A program made the position numbers and the translations under genes. A stretch of DNA of 64,000 nucleotides from Arenibaculum pallidiluteum. Its GTDB lineage: Bacteria; Pseudomonadota; Alphaproteobacteria; Azospirillales; Azospirillaceae. The notes under the pieces are model-generated. The model had not been told where the DNA came from and searched no databases. It worked only from the letters and a program-made list of their open reading frames with translations. Positions 9,188-18,914 of this stretch are shown one piece after another (within the stretch, counting starts at the first letter, position 1; each line of letters starts with the position of its first letter). The DNA lies in assembly GCF_017355985.1 (NCBI RefSeq), contig NZ_JAFIQU010000012.1, forward strand, positions 1-64,000, in the 5' to 3' direction.

Positions 9188-9399
9188 GTGGTCCAGTTTG
9201 ATAAAAGATTCGAATGCCTGAGGCTCTTGCCGGTCGCCCTTGCAGTCGCGATTTCAGAAAATTTTAAATTAATACAGCATCACTCATTCGCGCGTACATT
9301 TTTATTCATTCTGTCCCTAAGTTTTAGAAACCTCTTTTTAATCCCTTCGGGAAAACACTTGCGCCTGTGACACGGAGTCGCACCCGGAGGTCGAGATCT
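9188..9399 (+). promoter_or_regulatory. AT-rich leader of the third MCP
   Basis: Bases 9250-9360 are strikingly AT-rich (for example GAAAATTTTAAATTAATA) and probably contain the promoter. TTAATCC at 9338-9344 resembles the elements before the other MCP genes. GGAGG at 9386-9390 is the ribosome binding site for the ATG at 9400. Confidence 0.5.
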
Positions 9400-11061
9400 A
9401 TGACCATTGCCAAGAGACTTTCCATCCTGCTGATCGTGGCTTTGATCGCCGTCTCGGTCCAGGGCGCGACCGCCGTATACACAGCATCGGCCATCTCTGC
9501 CGATGCGCGGGCGGCCGAGCAGCTTCGTGACGTCGTCGAGCGGCTCTCCTCCATGCACATTGCAATCGTCGACCGTTCGGCCTCGGTCCGCGACCTCGTC
9601 CTTGAGCAGGCGCCCGACGACAAGTTCATTATAAAGGACCTGGAGCGCCAGGCGGCGATCTTCGCTAGCCGGGCTCAGGACGTTGCGGCCTTCATCGATC
9701 GAGTATCCGCCGCTTCTGGCTGGAAGGCCGACCTGCCCGAGACCTTCGCCAAGGCCGATGCCGAAATCGAACGGATCCGGGCCGAGTTGCGGAAGGGAGC
9801 CGACGCCTCGGCCCCGCTGGCGAACGCGACCGACATCCTCACCGGGCTGACCGAGCGGATGGAGAGCTATCACGGCGTCGCTCAAGCCGAGCTGAAGGCG
9901 GGGCTCGAGGCTGTGGAGCACGAGTCGCTTCGCGCCAGCCAGATCGGCATCGCGACTCTGATCACGACTATTCTGGTGCTGACGCCGCTGACGCTCTTCA
10001 TCGGCCGGACGATTTCGCGTCCCGTCGGGCGGCTGACCCGCGCCATGGAGCGGCTGGCTGCTGACGCACTCGACACCGAGGTGCCCGATGCCGGTCGTAG
10101 GGACGAACTCGGCGCCATGGCTCGGACGGTGCAGGTCTTCAAGGAAAACGCGCTGAAGGTCCACACGATGCGCCAAGAGCAGGACCGCGAGCGCGAACTG
10201 CGCGAGCAGGAGCGCAGGGCCATGCTAGACCGAGTTGCCGCCGACTTTACGGGTAGTATCGCGGCGACGGTCGAGGAGATCGACCGCGAGGCCGGCGCCC
10301 TGTCGGGCTTTGCCGAGACGATGCTCAGCCGGACCGAAATCACTGCGTCCCAGGGCATGATCGCCGGGGCCAGCAGCGACGAGGCGAGTGCGAACGTTTC
10401 CGCCGTGGCGGCCGCCACGCAGGAGCTGAGCGCATCCATTGCCGAGATCGAGCAGCGCGTCGGCACGGCTCTGCGGATCGCTCAGCGCGGCGCCCAGGAT
10501 GCCAAGGACACCGACGCCAAGGTGAACGAGCTTTCGACAACCGCCGAGCGGATCGGCGCCGTGGTGCAATTGATCTCCGAGATTGCGAACCAGACCAACC
10601 TGTTGGCGCTGAACGCGACCATCGAGGCGGCGCGCGCCGGGGAGGCCGGCAAGGGCTTCGCCGTGGTCGCGCAGGAGGTCAAGAACCTGGCGAGCCAGAC
10701 GGCGCGTGCGACCGAGGAGATCGCCAGCCAGATTCAAGCCGTCCAGGACGTCACCTCCGAGACGGTGACCGCGATGGTCGGGATCAGCCGAACCATCGAA
10801 GAGCTAAGCGAGCTGTCTGGGGCGGTTGCTTCGGCCATCGCGGTCCAGCGCGAAACCACCAGCGCGATCGCCGAGAACCTCGACCAGGCAGCGATCGGTA
10901 CGACCGAGGTCGCGAAGAGCATCGTCGAAGTGCGCAACGCGGCGGCCGCAACGGCTGACGTTGCGTCCAGCGTCGCGCGTTCCGGCAAGAACATCAACCA
11001 GGTGATCAACGAGTTGCGGAGCGGTGCCGCCGCCTTCCGTGACCGCCTCAGCGCCGCGTGA
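9400..11061 (+). CDS. Methyl-accepting chemotaxis protein
   Basis: A 553-residue membrane chemoreceptor. TM1 is at about 7-25, then a helical periplasmic domain of about 155 residues, TM2 at about 181-203, HAMP at about 203-260, and a signalling domain with the tip [20 protein letters not shown] and [12 protein letters not shown]. Its signalling half is more diverged than those of the other four MCPs here ([28 protein letters not shown]). Before the tip it has an unusual stretch around [24 protein letters not shown]. The ATG at 9400 follows GGAGG at 9386-9390. An upstream ATG at 9399-adjacent sequence is not available in frame except at 9367, which would add 11 Arg-rich residues. A cytochrome c gene starts 24 bp after its stop, so it may be cotranscribed with the molybdenum hydroxylase genes. 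Confidence 0.9.
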   Translation: MTIAKRLSILLIVALIAVSVQGATAVYTASAISADARAAEQLRDVVERLSSMHIAIVDRSASVRDLVLEQAPDDKFIIKDLERQAAIFASRAQDVAAFIDRVSAASGWKADLPETFAKADAEIERIRAELRKGADASAPLANATDILTGLTERMESYHGVAQAELKAGLEAVEHESLRASQIGIATLITTILVLTPLTLFIGRTISRPVGRLTRAMERLAADALDTEVPDAGRRDELGAMARTVQVFKENALKVHTMRQEQDRERELREQERRAMLDRVAADFTGSIAATVEEIDREAGALSGFAETMLSRTEITASQGMIAGASSDEASANVSAVAAATQELSASIAEIEQRVGTALRIAQRGAQDAKDTDAKVNELSTTAERIGAVVQLISEIANQTNLLALNATIEAARAGEAGKGFAVVAQEVKNLASQTARATEEIASQIQAVQDVTSETVTAMVGISRTIEELSELSGAVASAIAVQRETTSAIAENLDQAAIGTTEVAKSIVEVRNAAAATADVASSVARSGKNINQVINELRSGAAAFRDRLSAA

Positions 11062-11084
11062 TTATACAACGGAGCCTAAGACCA

Positions 11085-11456
11085 GTGACCAGAAAACTCA
11101 TCCTTGCGGCCCTCGTTCTCGCTGCCCCGCTCGGCGCCGCTTCCGCCCTGGCTCAGGATGCGGCTAAGGGCAAACAGCTCTACGAGGCCAACTGCGCGCG
11201 CTGCCATGCGGTGACCAACCAAGCCGGCACGGGTCCAGGCCTCGCCGGCGTGGTCGGCCGCAAGTCCGGCGATACCGCGGATTTCGCCTATTCGCGCGCC
11301 ATGCGCCGGGCCGATCTCACCTGGAGCGACCAGACGCTCGAGGAATATTTGTCCGACCCCGTAGGCCGCGTCCCCGGCAACAAGATGCCCTATAGCGGCC
11401 TGCCGACCCCTGCAGAGAGGGCTGACGTGATCGCCTACCTGAAGACCCTGAAGTAG
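11085..11456 (+). CDS. Periplasmic class I cytochrome c
   Basis: A small c-type cytochrome of 123 residues. An N-terminal Sec signal (RKLILAALVLAAPLGAASALA, cut before QDAAKGKQLY) is followed by the haem-binding CARCH and a late Met ligand in GNKMPYSGL, the pattern of class I (cytochrome c2-like) proteins. Start: GTG at 11085 is preceded by GGAG at 11071-11074 and gives a normal signal peptide. A GTG at 11058 overlapping the MCP stop would add nine residues. The gene lies 9 bp before the 2Fe-2S subunit, so the cytochrome is the likely electron acceptor of the periplasmic molybdenum hydroxylase encoded downstream. Confidence 0.9.
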   Translation: MTRKLILAALVLAAPLGAASALAQDAAKGKQLYEANCARCHAVTNQAGTGPGLAGVVGRKSGDTADFAYSRAMRRADLTWSDQTLEEYLSDPVGRVPGNKMPYSGLPTPAERADVIAYLKTLK

Positions 11457-11465
11457 GAGCGCCTG

Positions 11466-11924
11466 ATGATCACCCTCTCAGTAAACGGCAAGCCGGTCTC
11501 CGTCGACGTTCCGAAGGAGACACCGCTCGTCTACGTGCTGCGCAATGACCTCAGCCTGAGTGGTCCGCGCCTTGGCTGCGCCAAAGGGGAATGTGGCGCC
11601 TGCACCGTGCACGTCGACGGCCGCGCCCTGCGCTCGTGCAGCATCCCGCTGGAGTCAGTGGCGGGCAAAAAGGTGGTGACGCTCGAAGGGCTCGGCACGC
11701 CTGAGAAACCCCACCCGCTGCAGAAGGCCTTCATCGAGGAGCAGGCCCTGCAGTGCGGCTACTGCACGAACGGCATGATCATGCAGGCTGCTGAGCTGCT
11801 CTCTAACAAGCCGAAGCCCAGCGAGGAGGAGATCCGCGCAGCGCTTGCCGCCAATCTCTGCCGCTGTGGCTCGCAGAACCGCGTGCTAAAGGCCGTCAAG
11901 CGCGCCGCCACGGAGGGGGTCTGA
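11466..11924 (+). CDS. 2Fe-2S subunit of a molybdenum hydroxylase (IorA/CoxS-like)
   Basis: The 152-residue small subunit of the xanthine-oxidase family. The plant-ferredoxin-like cluster ligands are in GCAKGECGACTVHVDG plus a later Cys in RALRSCSIPL. The second, four-helix cluster domain has QCGYCTNGM and NLCRCGSQ. It carries electrons from the molybdenum cofactor subunit to the next carrier. It has no signal of its own; in this group it is thought to be exported together with the TAT-signal-bearing large subunit. It sits between the cytochrome c and large-subunit genes with gaps of 9 and 3 bp, clearly one operon. Confidence 0.93.
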   Translation: MITLSVNGKPVSVDVPKETPLVYVLRNDLSLSGPRLGCAKGECGACTVHVDGRALRSCSIPLESVAGKKVVTLEGLGTPEKPHPLQKAFIEEQALQCGYCTNGMIMQAAELLSNKPKPSEEEIRAALAANLCRCGSQNRVLKAVKRAATEGV

Positions 11925-11927
11925 GTC

Positions 11928-14168
11928 ATGTCCAAAATGATGATCTCGCGCCGTGCCTTCACGGGTGGGGCCTTGGCGGCCGCGGCCGCCGGGCTGACGA
12001 TCCGCTTCCCGGTCGCTACGGCCCAAGAGGCGCCCAAGCTCAAGGGAATGCTGGCGACTAACCCGAAGTTGAACGGCTGGGTGAAAATTGGCCCCGATGG
12101 CGCCATCACGGTCTTCACTGGCCGCGTTGAGCTCGGCCAAGGCGTGCGCACGGCTATGCTGCAGATTGCGGCGGACGAGCTGGACGTCGCCATCGACCGC
12201 CTGACCCTCGTGTCCGGCGACACCGCGCTGACGCCCGACGAAGGGCAGACCGCCGGATCGCAGTCGATCCATTACGGCGGCGAGGCTCTGGGGCATGCCT
12301 GTGCCGATGCACGCGCCACGCTGATGGCGGCGGCCGCAACGGCCTGGTCGAGCTCCGTCGATCAGCTGACGGTCGAGAACGGCATCATCAAGGGCCCCAA
12401 CGGGCGCGCCATGCCCTATGGTGAGGCGGCGAGAGCGGTCAACCTCGTGCGTGACGTCGACCCAACCGCCAAACGCAAGAGTCAGAAAGATTACAGCGTC
12501 ATTGGCACCTCGGTGAAACGGGTCGACATCCCAGACAAGGTGTTCGGCCGGCCCACCTTCATCCAGGACATGCGCCCGGAGGGCATGCTGTTCGGTGCCG
12601 TCGCCCGCCCGCCCGCCTATGGCGCGAAGCTGACGAGCGCTGCGCTCGACGTCACAAGGGCCTATCCCGCGGTCGTCAAGACGGTGGTCGACGGATCCTT
12701 CATCGGCGTCATCGGCACGCGCGAGGAGCAGGTTCGAGCAGCCGCCGCAGCCATCGCCAAGGCCAGCCAGTGGACGCTTCCTGGCGCGCTCTTCGGCGGC
12801 AAGCCGATCTTCGACTATCTGAAGTCCGCGGCCGACGACAACAAGGTCGTGCACAATGTCGGCGACGTCGCGGCGGCACAGGGTAGGGCAATCAAGGCAT
12901 CATACCAACGGGCGTTCCAGTCCCACGCCTCCATCGGCGCGTCCTGCGCGCTGGCGGTGATGCAGGGCGACGAGCTGACCGTGTGGTCGCACACGCAGGG
13001 GGTGTTCCCACTGCGCCGTGAGCTCTCCGCGGCCCTGAAGATGGCGCCGGAGAAGGTCCGCGTAATTCATGCTCAGGGTTCGGGCTGTTACGGCCACAAC
13101 GGGGCTGACGATGTGGCACTCGACGCCGCCCTGCTGGCCCGAGCCGTGCCCGGCCGGCCGGTGCGCGTGCTGTGGACCCATGAGGAAGAGATGACATGGG
13201 AACCCTACAGCTCGGCGATGGAGACCGAGCTGCAGGCCGTGCTCGACGCCGAGGGCAAGGTCTCGGCCTGGAGTCACACGGTTTGGAGCCTCACGCACAA
13301 CTCCCGCCCGGGCTCGTCCAAGGAAGGCAACAACCTGCTTTCGGCTTGGTATCTGGCCGAACCCCTGCCCGTGCCGAAGCGCGTCAACGCGCCGCTGCCG
13401 AACGGCGCCGCCGACCGCAACGCAGTGCCTCAGGGCTACGCTTTTCCAAACCAGAAGGTGACGGTAAACCACCACAGTGTCTCACCGATCCGCACCTCGG
13501 CTCTGCGTACGCTGGGCGCATACATGAACGTGTTCTCGGCCGAGTGCTTCCTCGATGAGGTGGCTGCGGCTGCCGGCAAGGACCCGGTGTCCTTCCGCCT
13601 CGCCCATTTCGCTGATCCGCGGCTCGCCGCAGTGACACGCAAGGCAGTCGAGATGGCCGGCTGGACACCTCGTCCCGCCGGGCCGCGCCAGCTATCGGGC
13701 GTCGTGACCGGCACCGGCATCGCTGTGTCGCGGTACAAGAACAGCGAGGCCTATCTAGCAATCGTCGCCACGGTCGAGGTCGACACCAAGACCGGCGACA
13801 TAACGCCGATCTCTATGCACTGCGCGGTCGATGTCGGTCACGCGGTCAGCCCGGACGGCGTGATCAACCAGGTCGAGGGTGGCATCATCCAGTCGACCAG
13901 CCAGACCCTCCTCGAGGGCGCCAAGTACGACGACAAGCTGATCACATCCAACAGCTACGGCAGCTACCCGATCATCGGCTTCGACATCGCGCCGAAGGTC
14001 GAGGTCGCCATTGTTCAGCAGGCGGGCCTGCCGCCCGTGGGCGCCGGCGAGGCCAGCCAAGGCCCCACGGCTGCGGCGCTGGGCAATGCTGTGGCCGATG
14101 CGATAGGAAAGCGGGTTCGTACGATCCCGCTCACGCCCAGGAATGTCCTCGAGGCGATCCGCGCCTAG
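11928..14168 (+). CDS. Molybdopterin-binding subunit of a periplasmic hydroxylase/aldehyde dehydrogenase (IorB-like)
   Basis: The 746-residue catalytic subunit of the isoquinoline-oxidoreductase/membrane aldehyde-dehydrogenase branch of the xanthine oxidase family. The N-terminus carries a twin-arginine signal (SRRAFTGGALAAAAAGL), so the folded cofactor-loaded enzyme is probably exported to the periplasm. GRVELGQGVRTAMLQIAADEL, the QGSGCYGHNGADD segment and GAGEASQGPTAAALGNAV near the C-terminus (with the position of the catalytic Glu) match cofactor-binding regions of the family. No FAD subunit gene is present, as expected for this branch, which passes electrons to cytochrome c. The substrate could be an aldehyde or an N-heterocycle; the sequence does not decide. 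Confidence 0.92.
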   Translation: MSKMMISRRAFTGGALAAAAAGLTIRFPVATAQEAPKLKGMLATNPKLNGWVKIGPDGAITVFTGRVELGQGVRTAMLQIAADELDVAIDRLTLVSGDTALTPDEGQTAGSQSIHYGGEALGHACADARATLMAAAATAWSSSVDQLTVENGIIKGPNGRAMPYGEAARAVNLVRDVDPTAKRKSQKDYSVIGTSVKRVDIPDKVFGRPTFIQDMRPEGMLFGAVARPPAYGAKLTSAALDVTRAYPAVVKTVVDGSFIGVIGTREEQVRAAAAAIAKASQWTLPGALFGGKPIFDYLKSAADDNKVVHNVGDVAAAQGRAIKASYQRAFQSHASIGASCALAVMQGDELTVWSHTQGVFPLRRELSAALKMAPEKVRVIHAQGSGCYGHNGADDVALDAALLARAVPGRPVRVLWTHEEEMTWEPYSSAMETELQAVLDAEGKVSAWSHTVWSLTHNSRPGSSKEGNNLLSAWYLAEPLPVPKRVNAPLPNGAADRNAVPQGYAFPNQKVTVNHHSVSPIRTSALRTLGAYMNVFSAECFLDEVAAAAGKDPVSFRLAHFADPRLAAVTRKAVEMAGWTPRPAGPRQLSGVVTGTGIAVSRYKNSEAYLAIVATVEVDTKTGDITPISMHCAVDVGHAVSPDGVINQVEGGIIQSTSQTLLEGAKYDDKLITSNSYGSYPIIGFDIAPKVEVAIVQQAGLPPVGAGEASQGPTAAALGNAVADAIGKRVRTIPLTPRNVLEAIRA

Positions 14169-14193
14169 CGCGACTGCCGAATCCTTGCGTGCC

Positions 14194-14225
14194 AAGGGCG
14201 CCTCCGATGTCGGAGGCGCCCTTTT
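14194..14225 (+). terminator. Rho-independent terminator of the hydroxylase operon
   Basis: AAGGGCGCCTCCGA, loop TG, TCGGAGGCGCCCTT is a 14-bp perfect stem running into TTTT, 26 bp after the large-subunit stop. It is the most convincing intrinsic terminator in the window. Confidence 0.88.
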
Positions 14226-14890
14226 CCGTCCTGCGTCGGTACCTGGTCCTTCGTCGAAATCGCTTTCGATCACGCCGTGTAGCTGCTCAAGCGGAAACGA
14301 ACTCCCGCGCAAGTGGGTGGCGCCGATCTCGGTCGGGGTGGCGAAATTTGCAACCCGCCGCAGCGGACGATTTTGAAGGCGCCGGGCTATCGCGGAGCAA
14401 CGACCGGAGCGGGGCGGGTGGAGAGCTGATAGCGCGACGTCGTTGAGGACGAAGCCGAGGCGTAGCTGGATCACTGTAGTTGTAGGCGCTCATAATCCTG
14501 GTGGCCACCCATGAACACCGGGCGCAGGACGCCGCCGGTCTCGCGCTCGGCTGTCTGATCAAACCCGTGCTGCCGAAGCGTTTGCTTGGCACCCTTGGCA
14601 CCCTCGGCGAGAACGTGGTGGGGCTGGATCCGCCGAGGCCACCGCACGGTCTGAAGCTGTTCGTCGGCAAGCCTGCGCAGCAGGGTGCCACCGCGGTCGC
14701 GTGAGGTAGACACCCGAGGAACGGGGATACGCCGGATGTCGCCCCGGCCTACGCGATCGAAAACTGTCCCGGTCGACCTCCTCTGGTGAGCACTAGCGCA
14801 CCCAGAAATGATCGAGCACGTCGGGCAGGATGCACAACAACGCCGTCGGATGGAACGCCTCCTGGGCGGCATCCAAATTTGGGCTTTTGC
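14226..14890. other. Gene-poor region, possible degraded ORF on the minus strand
   Basis: About 665 bp with no recognisable family. A minus-strand frame ending at 14471 reads as plausible protein (TLLRRLADEQLQTV, then QPHHVLAEGAKGAKQTLRQH) but has no credible start or known domain, and may be a decayed gene. Confidence 0.35.
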
Positions 14891-16618
14891 TCAAACCATG
14901 TGATCCGACGCAGACTGGCTGGTGCTCAAAGTTTCATCCACGCTCGTCTTGACAGGGCGGAACACGGCCGGCTGCGTTAAGCTGGGTGTGAAGCTGACAG
15001 CAAATTCGGTCATTCCCGACATGGACATGGCCTCGAGCCGTCCACCGATCTGAGCGACGGTCGATCTGATCATGCGCATTCCAAAGCCACTTGATGAAGA
15101 CGCATCATAGCCCGCGGGCAGGATGCCGCGGTTGCGAACCGCCAAGCGCGCCCCCTCATTCGAGCAGACAAGCTTAACATGAATATCTGGATTGTCGCCT
15201 CCGTGTTTGATGGCATTCGTGATGAGTTCGTTGACAACCAGCGCCAGTGGCATTGCTTGCTCGGGTTCGAGAAACAGTGATGCCGCTTCAACGGCCATAT
15301 GGCGGTTATCAGCGAGCATCGATGCCTGAAGTTCCCTGCACAGTTCTTGAAGCAGGACGGAGAACTCAATCATTTCCACGCCTCGGTGCGCATGCAGTCG
15401 CCTGTAGGCCATAGCTACCGAGCGGATGCGCGCACCGGCTTGCTCGACTTGCCGCCGTGCCTCGGCGTCTCCGATTTGACGGGCTTGCATGGCCGATATC
15501 GACGCGAGGGTATGCAGGCTGTTCATGACCCTGTGGCTAAGCTCCTGCAAGAGCACGTCCTTGTACGTGATTGCCGTTTCCAGTTTCGCCGCCATGCTGT
15601 TGATAGCTGCCCCGAGGCGGCCGAGTTCAGATTGTGGCGCAGAAACATTCGCTCTCGCCCCGAACTCCCCTCGCCCCAAGCGATCCGCGACGGAGAGCAG
15701 TCCGGACACAGGGCGGATGATGAAGGCTCGGCCAACAATGTTCGCGGCTACAAACGCCAGGACCGCAGTGAGAGCGAGCAGCAGGAAGTTGCGAGCCGCG
15801 GCCTCGTCAATTCCGGCAAAGACATATTCCTCCGGCAGTCCGACAGCGATAACCAGACCTACGGGAGGATCCACCAAGGCCGTGTAGCCTAGCAGGCGTG
15901 CAACGCCATCAGCGGTGTTGCCTGCCTGCGAGTGCAGCGTCGCTCCTCCTGCCGGCGCGGTGAGAAGCTGGGGGTATCGGAAGAGCTTCGTTCCTTCACG
16001 TTCCCGGTTCGGAATTCGCACGAGGATCGTCGCCCCGCGATCCACGACGGTAATGGAACTGCTCTGCGGGAAATTTTTGCTTCTCTCAGCAAGGTAATGT
16101 CGGAGCCAATCCAGGCGCAGGGTCGTGACGATGATGCCGACCACCTGGCCCTCCCGCTCGATGCGAAGGGCGAAGGGAAGCACCGGCTGACCAGACGTCT
16201 TGCCAACGACGTATTCGCCAGTGACAAGACTGTCGCTGTCGAGCGCCTGCTGGAAGTAGGCGCGGTCCATGACGTTGACGAGATCGACGTTGCTACACCG
16301 GCGATCACCGTTCAGATCGTAGACAGACACTGACGTGGTGGCAGGGTTCTTCGCCTCGAGCCGACGAAGGTATTCACCACATGCGGGATCCCGGAACGCT
16401 TGCACGACAGGAGCTTCGGCGACGGCGCTCAACAGCGTGCGAATGCTTTCGACAACCCGGTCGAGTTCGCCGGAGAGGAGATGCGCATATCTCAACGCAT
16501 CGGCCTCGGCGGTTCTCCGGTGCTCGGTGCGGTCGTGCCAATGCTGGAATGCGAGTAGACCGATTGCCGGGAGGATGGCGAGCAGCACCAAAAGGTAAAG
16601 ACGCGTCATCAGGGTCAT
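14891..16618 (-). CDS. Membrane sensor histidine kinase, dCache-HAMP-HisKA_2
   Basis: A 575-residue sensor kinase. TM1 is at about 6-25, then a periplasmic double-Cache-like domain of about 250 residues (VSVYDLNGDRRCSN, then RAYFQQAL, the usual Cache signature), TM2 at about 278-298, HAMP, and a HisKA_2 dimerisation domain with the phosphoacceptor His near residue 362 in LLQELSHRVMNSL. The ATPase domain shows NELITNAIKHGG (N box) and GFGMRMIRS. HisKA_2 kinases of alphaproteobacteria often act in general stress or light responses, but no PhyR/EcfG partner is nearby. Start: ATG at 16618 follows GGAGG; the frame extends to 16714 without a better start. It lies 76 bp downstream of a hybrid kinase gene, probably in one transcript. 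Confidence 0.88.
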   Translation of the reverse strand: MTLMTRLYLLVLLAILPAIGLLAFQHWHDRTEHRRTAEADALRYAHLLSGELDRVVESIRTLLSAVAEAPVVQAFRDPACGEYLRRLEAKNPATTSVSVYDLNGDRRCSNVDLVNVMDRAYFQQALDSDSLVTGEYVVGKTSGQPVLPFALRIEREGQVVGIIVTTLRLDWLRHYLAERSKNFPQSSSITVVDRGATILVRIPNREREGTKLFRYPQLLTAPAGGATLHSQAGNTADGVARLLGYTALVDPPVGLVIAVGLPEEYVFAGIDEAAARNFLLLALTAVLAFVAANIVGRAFIIRPVSGLLSVADRLGRGEFGARANVSAPQSELGRLGAAINSMAAKLETAITYKDVLLQELSHRVMNSLHTLASISAMQARQIGDAEARRQVEQAGARIRSVAMAYRRLHAHRGVEMIEFSVLLQELCRELQASMLADNRHMAVEAASLFLEPEQAMPLALVVNELITNAIKHGGDNPDIHVKLVCSNEGARLAVRNRGILPAGYDASSSSGFGMRMIRSTVAQIGGRLEAMSMSGMTEFAVSFTPSLTQPAVFRPVKTSVDETLSTSQSASDHMV

Positions 16619-16694
16619 GGCGCGAACCTCCTTCCGCCATCTCCCGAGAGCGCACCGACAGCAGCCGTCTGGCTGCCCATTCCTCTCGATGAAG

Positions 16695-18914
16695 TCATGA
16701 CGGCGGCAAGGCAACGGCCGGAGTCGTAAGGGTTTGGAGTACCTGCTCTAACTCACCATAATCGTAGGGTTTCCGAAGGACCTGAAACGCCTCAGCCACA
16801 GCGTCCTGAACCTGATCGCTATATCCAGTGGCGAGAATGACAGCGACGCTGGGCCAGCGCAGTCTCACATGACGGGCGAGATCGAGCCCGCCGACACCTT
16901 CCGGCATAACGATGTCAGAGAACACGACATCGAACCGTTTCCCTGTTTCGAGGATCTCAAGCGCGCTACGACCGTTGGTCGCCAACTCCACATGATGGCC
17001 TTGGCGCTGCAGCACGGATCTCGTCATTGCTCCAACTTCCGGATTGTCCTCCACCATGAGGATTCGCAACGGTCGGATTGGCCGGATGACCTCTTTCTCC
17101 TCTGGGATCGGCCGACGGAATGGGGGCTCTCCTGCCCGGGGTAGCAGGATAGTTACTGTGGTGCCTAGGCCAGGAGCGGACTTTATGGTCACACGTCCAC
17201 CGGCTTGCTGAGCGAAGCCATAGACCTGACTCAGGCCGAGCCCGCTGCCTTTGCCTTCGGGCTTGGTCGTGAAGAACGGCTCGAAAACGGTGTCATGCAG
17301 TTCCGCGGGTATGCCGCACCCGGTATCCTTGACAGAGATCGCCACGTCGTCGGGCTCTTGTTTGTTCGCCTCGCGTTCTGCGAAAGAAGGATCCTGCACT
17401 GAGATCGTCACCTTCCCTTCACCTGCGATCGCATCTCGGGCGTTGACGACGAGGTTGAGCAGCGCCAGTTCGAGTTCTCCGACGTCAACCTCTACGTGCG
17501 CGTCAGACGTCAACTCGATCCCGAGGGTGATATTACCCCGCAACACCTGCTGAAGGAGAGGCTCGAGCCTGGCGATCTCCGCGCCCAGATTTATGACTTC
17601 TGGCGCGAGCGCTTGCCTACGAGCAAAGCTCAGCAGGTGCCGGGTCAAGCCCTGACCTCGCAGCACGGCCTGCTGGAGGGACTCCAGAACCTTCCCGCGC
17701 ATGTTCTCGGCGCTGGAACGTGACAGCAGGCGCAGGCCACCGGCGATCACCTGGAGGAGATTGTTGAAGTCGTGGGCGACGCCACCAGTCAGCTGCCCCA
17801 TGGCCTCGAAGCGCTGTGTTCTGCGCAAGGCCGCCTCCGCCAAATCTCGGCGCCGTGCCTCGGCGTGCAGCTCATCCAGCGCCGCCATCGCACGGCGCGT
17901 GTGGCGCAGCGCCACTAGGGTCGCCGTGACGAGCGCGATCCACGATATCAAAGAAAGCAAGCCGTATGGCGCCATGCCCCGCCACCAAGCACCTAGGAGT
18001 GCACGCGTTTCGATGCTGTAGCTGATGGTGAGGGGGTAGCCGTCGATACGTCGATACGCATTGATGCGTTCTATGTGATCGACATTCGAGACGGCGGTGT
18101 AGTGTCCGTCCGGAGCTTGTGCGACGGCCCTTGGAAAAGGTGCATCGGGGGCGAGGCGAAGCCGCTCGCCCACGTGGGATGGATAACGCACGAGCAATTC
18201 TCGGTCGTCGCGCATCAAGGGAACGATATGTGCCGCCACTGGCCCGGCCGTCCTCCAGAAGTCTGAGAAGAACCGGGTGTCGATCGAGACATGGACGATG
18301 CCGTCAAAGCCGCCAGTCGTTGACCGTCGTCGACTGATGCCGAAGGCCCAACCCTGGTCCCCCCCACGGCGCCGGTAGGGCACGCTTACGAAGGATCCCG
18401 CGTCCCTTTCCTTTTGCGCCTGGAAGTACTCGCGATCCGAGATGTCCAACGAAGGGGCGGGATGGGAAAGGCTGCTCGCGCGCGTGCGCCCGTCGGCATC
18501 TGTGATCCACAACGTATTGGGTGATCCCAGATCGCGGCTGAGTTCCGCAAGAAATCTATGGATATCTGGATCCGCCTCGATCGTGTCGAAATCCAAACCT
18601 CTGGTTCGTTCATCGACCTGCTTGAGCGCGAGGACATGCGTGTCGAGAACTCGGAGTGCATGTTCCCGGAGCATGTTCACGGTCGATTGGGCCTGACCTT
18701 CCGCGCCACTCATCATCTGTCGGTAGTCGCGCCATGCGGCGGCGCCAAACAGCAGGGGTGGGGCGATGATGCTCGTGATCAACAACCCTTTGAGCGCTCG
18801 GACGGTCCTTTGGAGATCCCGTTGTTCCGAGCTTCGGCTGGTGACAGCGGGATTATTCACTTTGGGTAATCCGGACTTCGGGGCGACTGGCGGAGTGGTC
18901 CGCCGTGCTATCAT
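16695..18914 (-). CDS. Hybrid sensor histidine kinase with Cache sensor and receiver domain
   Basis: A 739-residue membrane hybrid kinase. TM1 is at about 43-60, a periplasmic Cache/PDC domain at about 65-310 (LWITDADGRTRASS, then SDREYFQAQKERD), and TM2 at about 316-337. The HisKA domain has its phosphoacceptor His at about 381 in GGVAHDFNNLLQ, and the ATPase domain has NARDAI, DTGCGI and GKGSGLGLSQVYG. The C-terminal receiver has its phospho-Asp at about 667 in DVVFSDIVMP and Lys in LRKPYD. The HDFNNLL type is common in alphaproteobacterial hybrid kinases. The Cache domain suggests a small extracellular ligand. The first of two consecutive kinase genes on this strand; the second may be its partner. 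The first ATG (18914) has no strong ribosome binding site, so the exact start is uncertain. Confidence 0.9.
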   Translation of the reverse strand: MIARRTTPPVAPKSGLPKVNNPAVTSRSSEQRDLQRTVRALKGLLITSIIAPPLLFGAAAWRDYRQMMSGAEGQAQSTVNMLREHALRVLDTHVLALKQVDERTRGLDFDTIEADPDIHRFLAELSRDLGSPNTLWITDADGRTRASSLSHPAPSLDISDREYFQAQKERDAGSFVSVPYRRRGGDQGWAFGISRRRSTTGGFDGIVHVSIDTRFFSDFWRTAGPVAAHIVPLMRDDRELLVRYPSHVGERLRLAPDAPFPRAVAQAPDGHYTAVSNVDHIERINAYRRIDGYPLTISYSIETRALLGAWWRGMAPYGLLSLISWIALVTATLVALRHTRRAMAALDELHAEARRRDLAEAALRRTQRFEAMGQLTGGVAHDFNNLLQVIAGGLRLLSRSSAENMRGKVLESLQQAVLRGQGLTRHLLSFARRQALAPEVINLGAEIARLEPLLQQVLRGNITLGIELTSDAHVEVDVGELELALLNLVVNARDAIAGEGKVTISVQDPSFAEREANKQEPDDVAISVKDTGCGIPAELHDTVFEPFFTTKPEGKGSGLGLSQVYGFAQQAGGRVTIKSAPGLGTTVTILLPRAGEPPFRRPIPEEKEVIRPIRPLRILMVEDNPEVGAMTRSVLQRQGHHVELATNGRSALEILETGKRFDVVFSDIVMPEGVGGLDLARHVRLRWPSVAVILATGYSDQVQDAVAEAFQVLRKPYDYGELEQVLQTLTTPAVALPPS

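Noticed and set aside
14226-14890. Transposase or plasmid-replication gene remnant
   Set aside because: I suspected mobile DNA because the region is gene-poor between operons, but found no DDE motif, inverted terminal repeat or target duplication.
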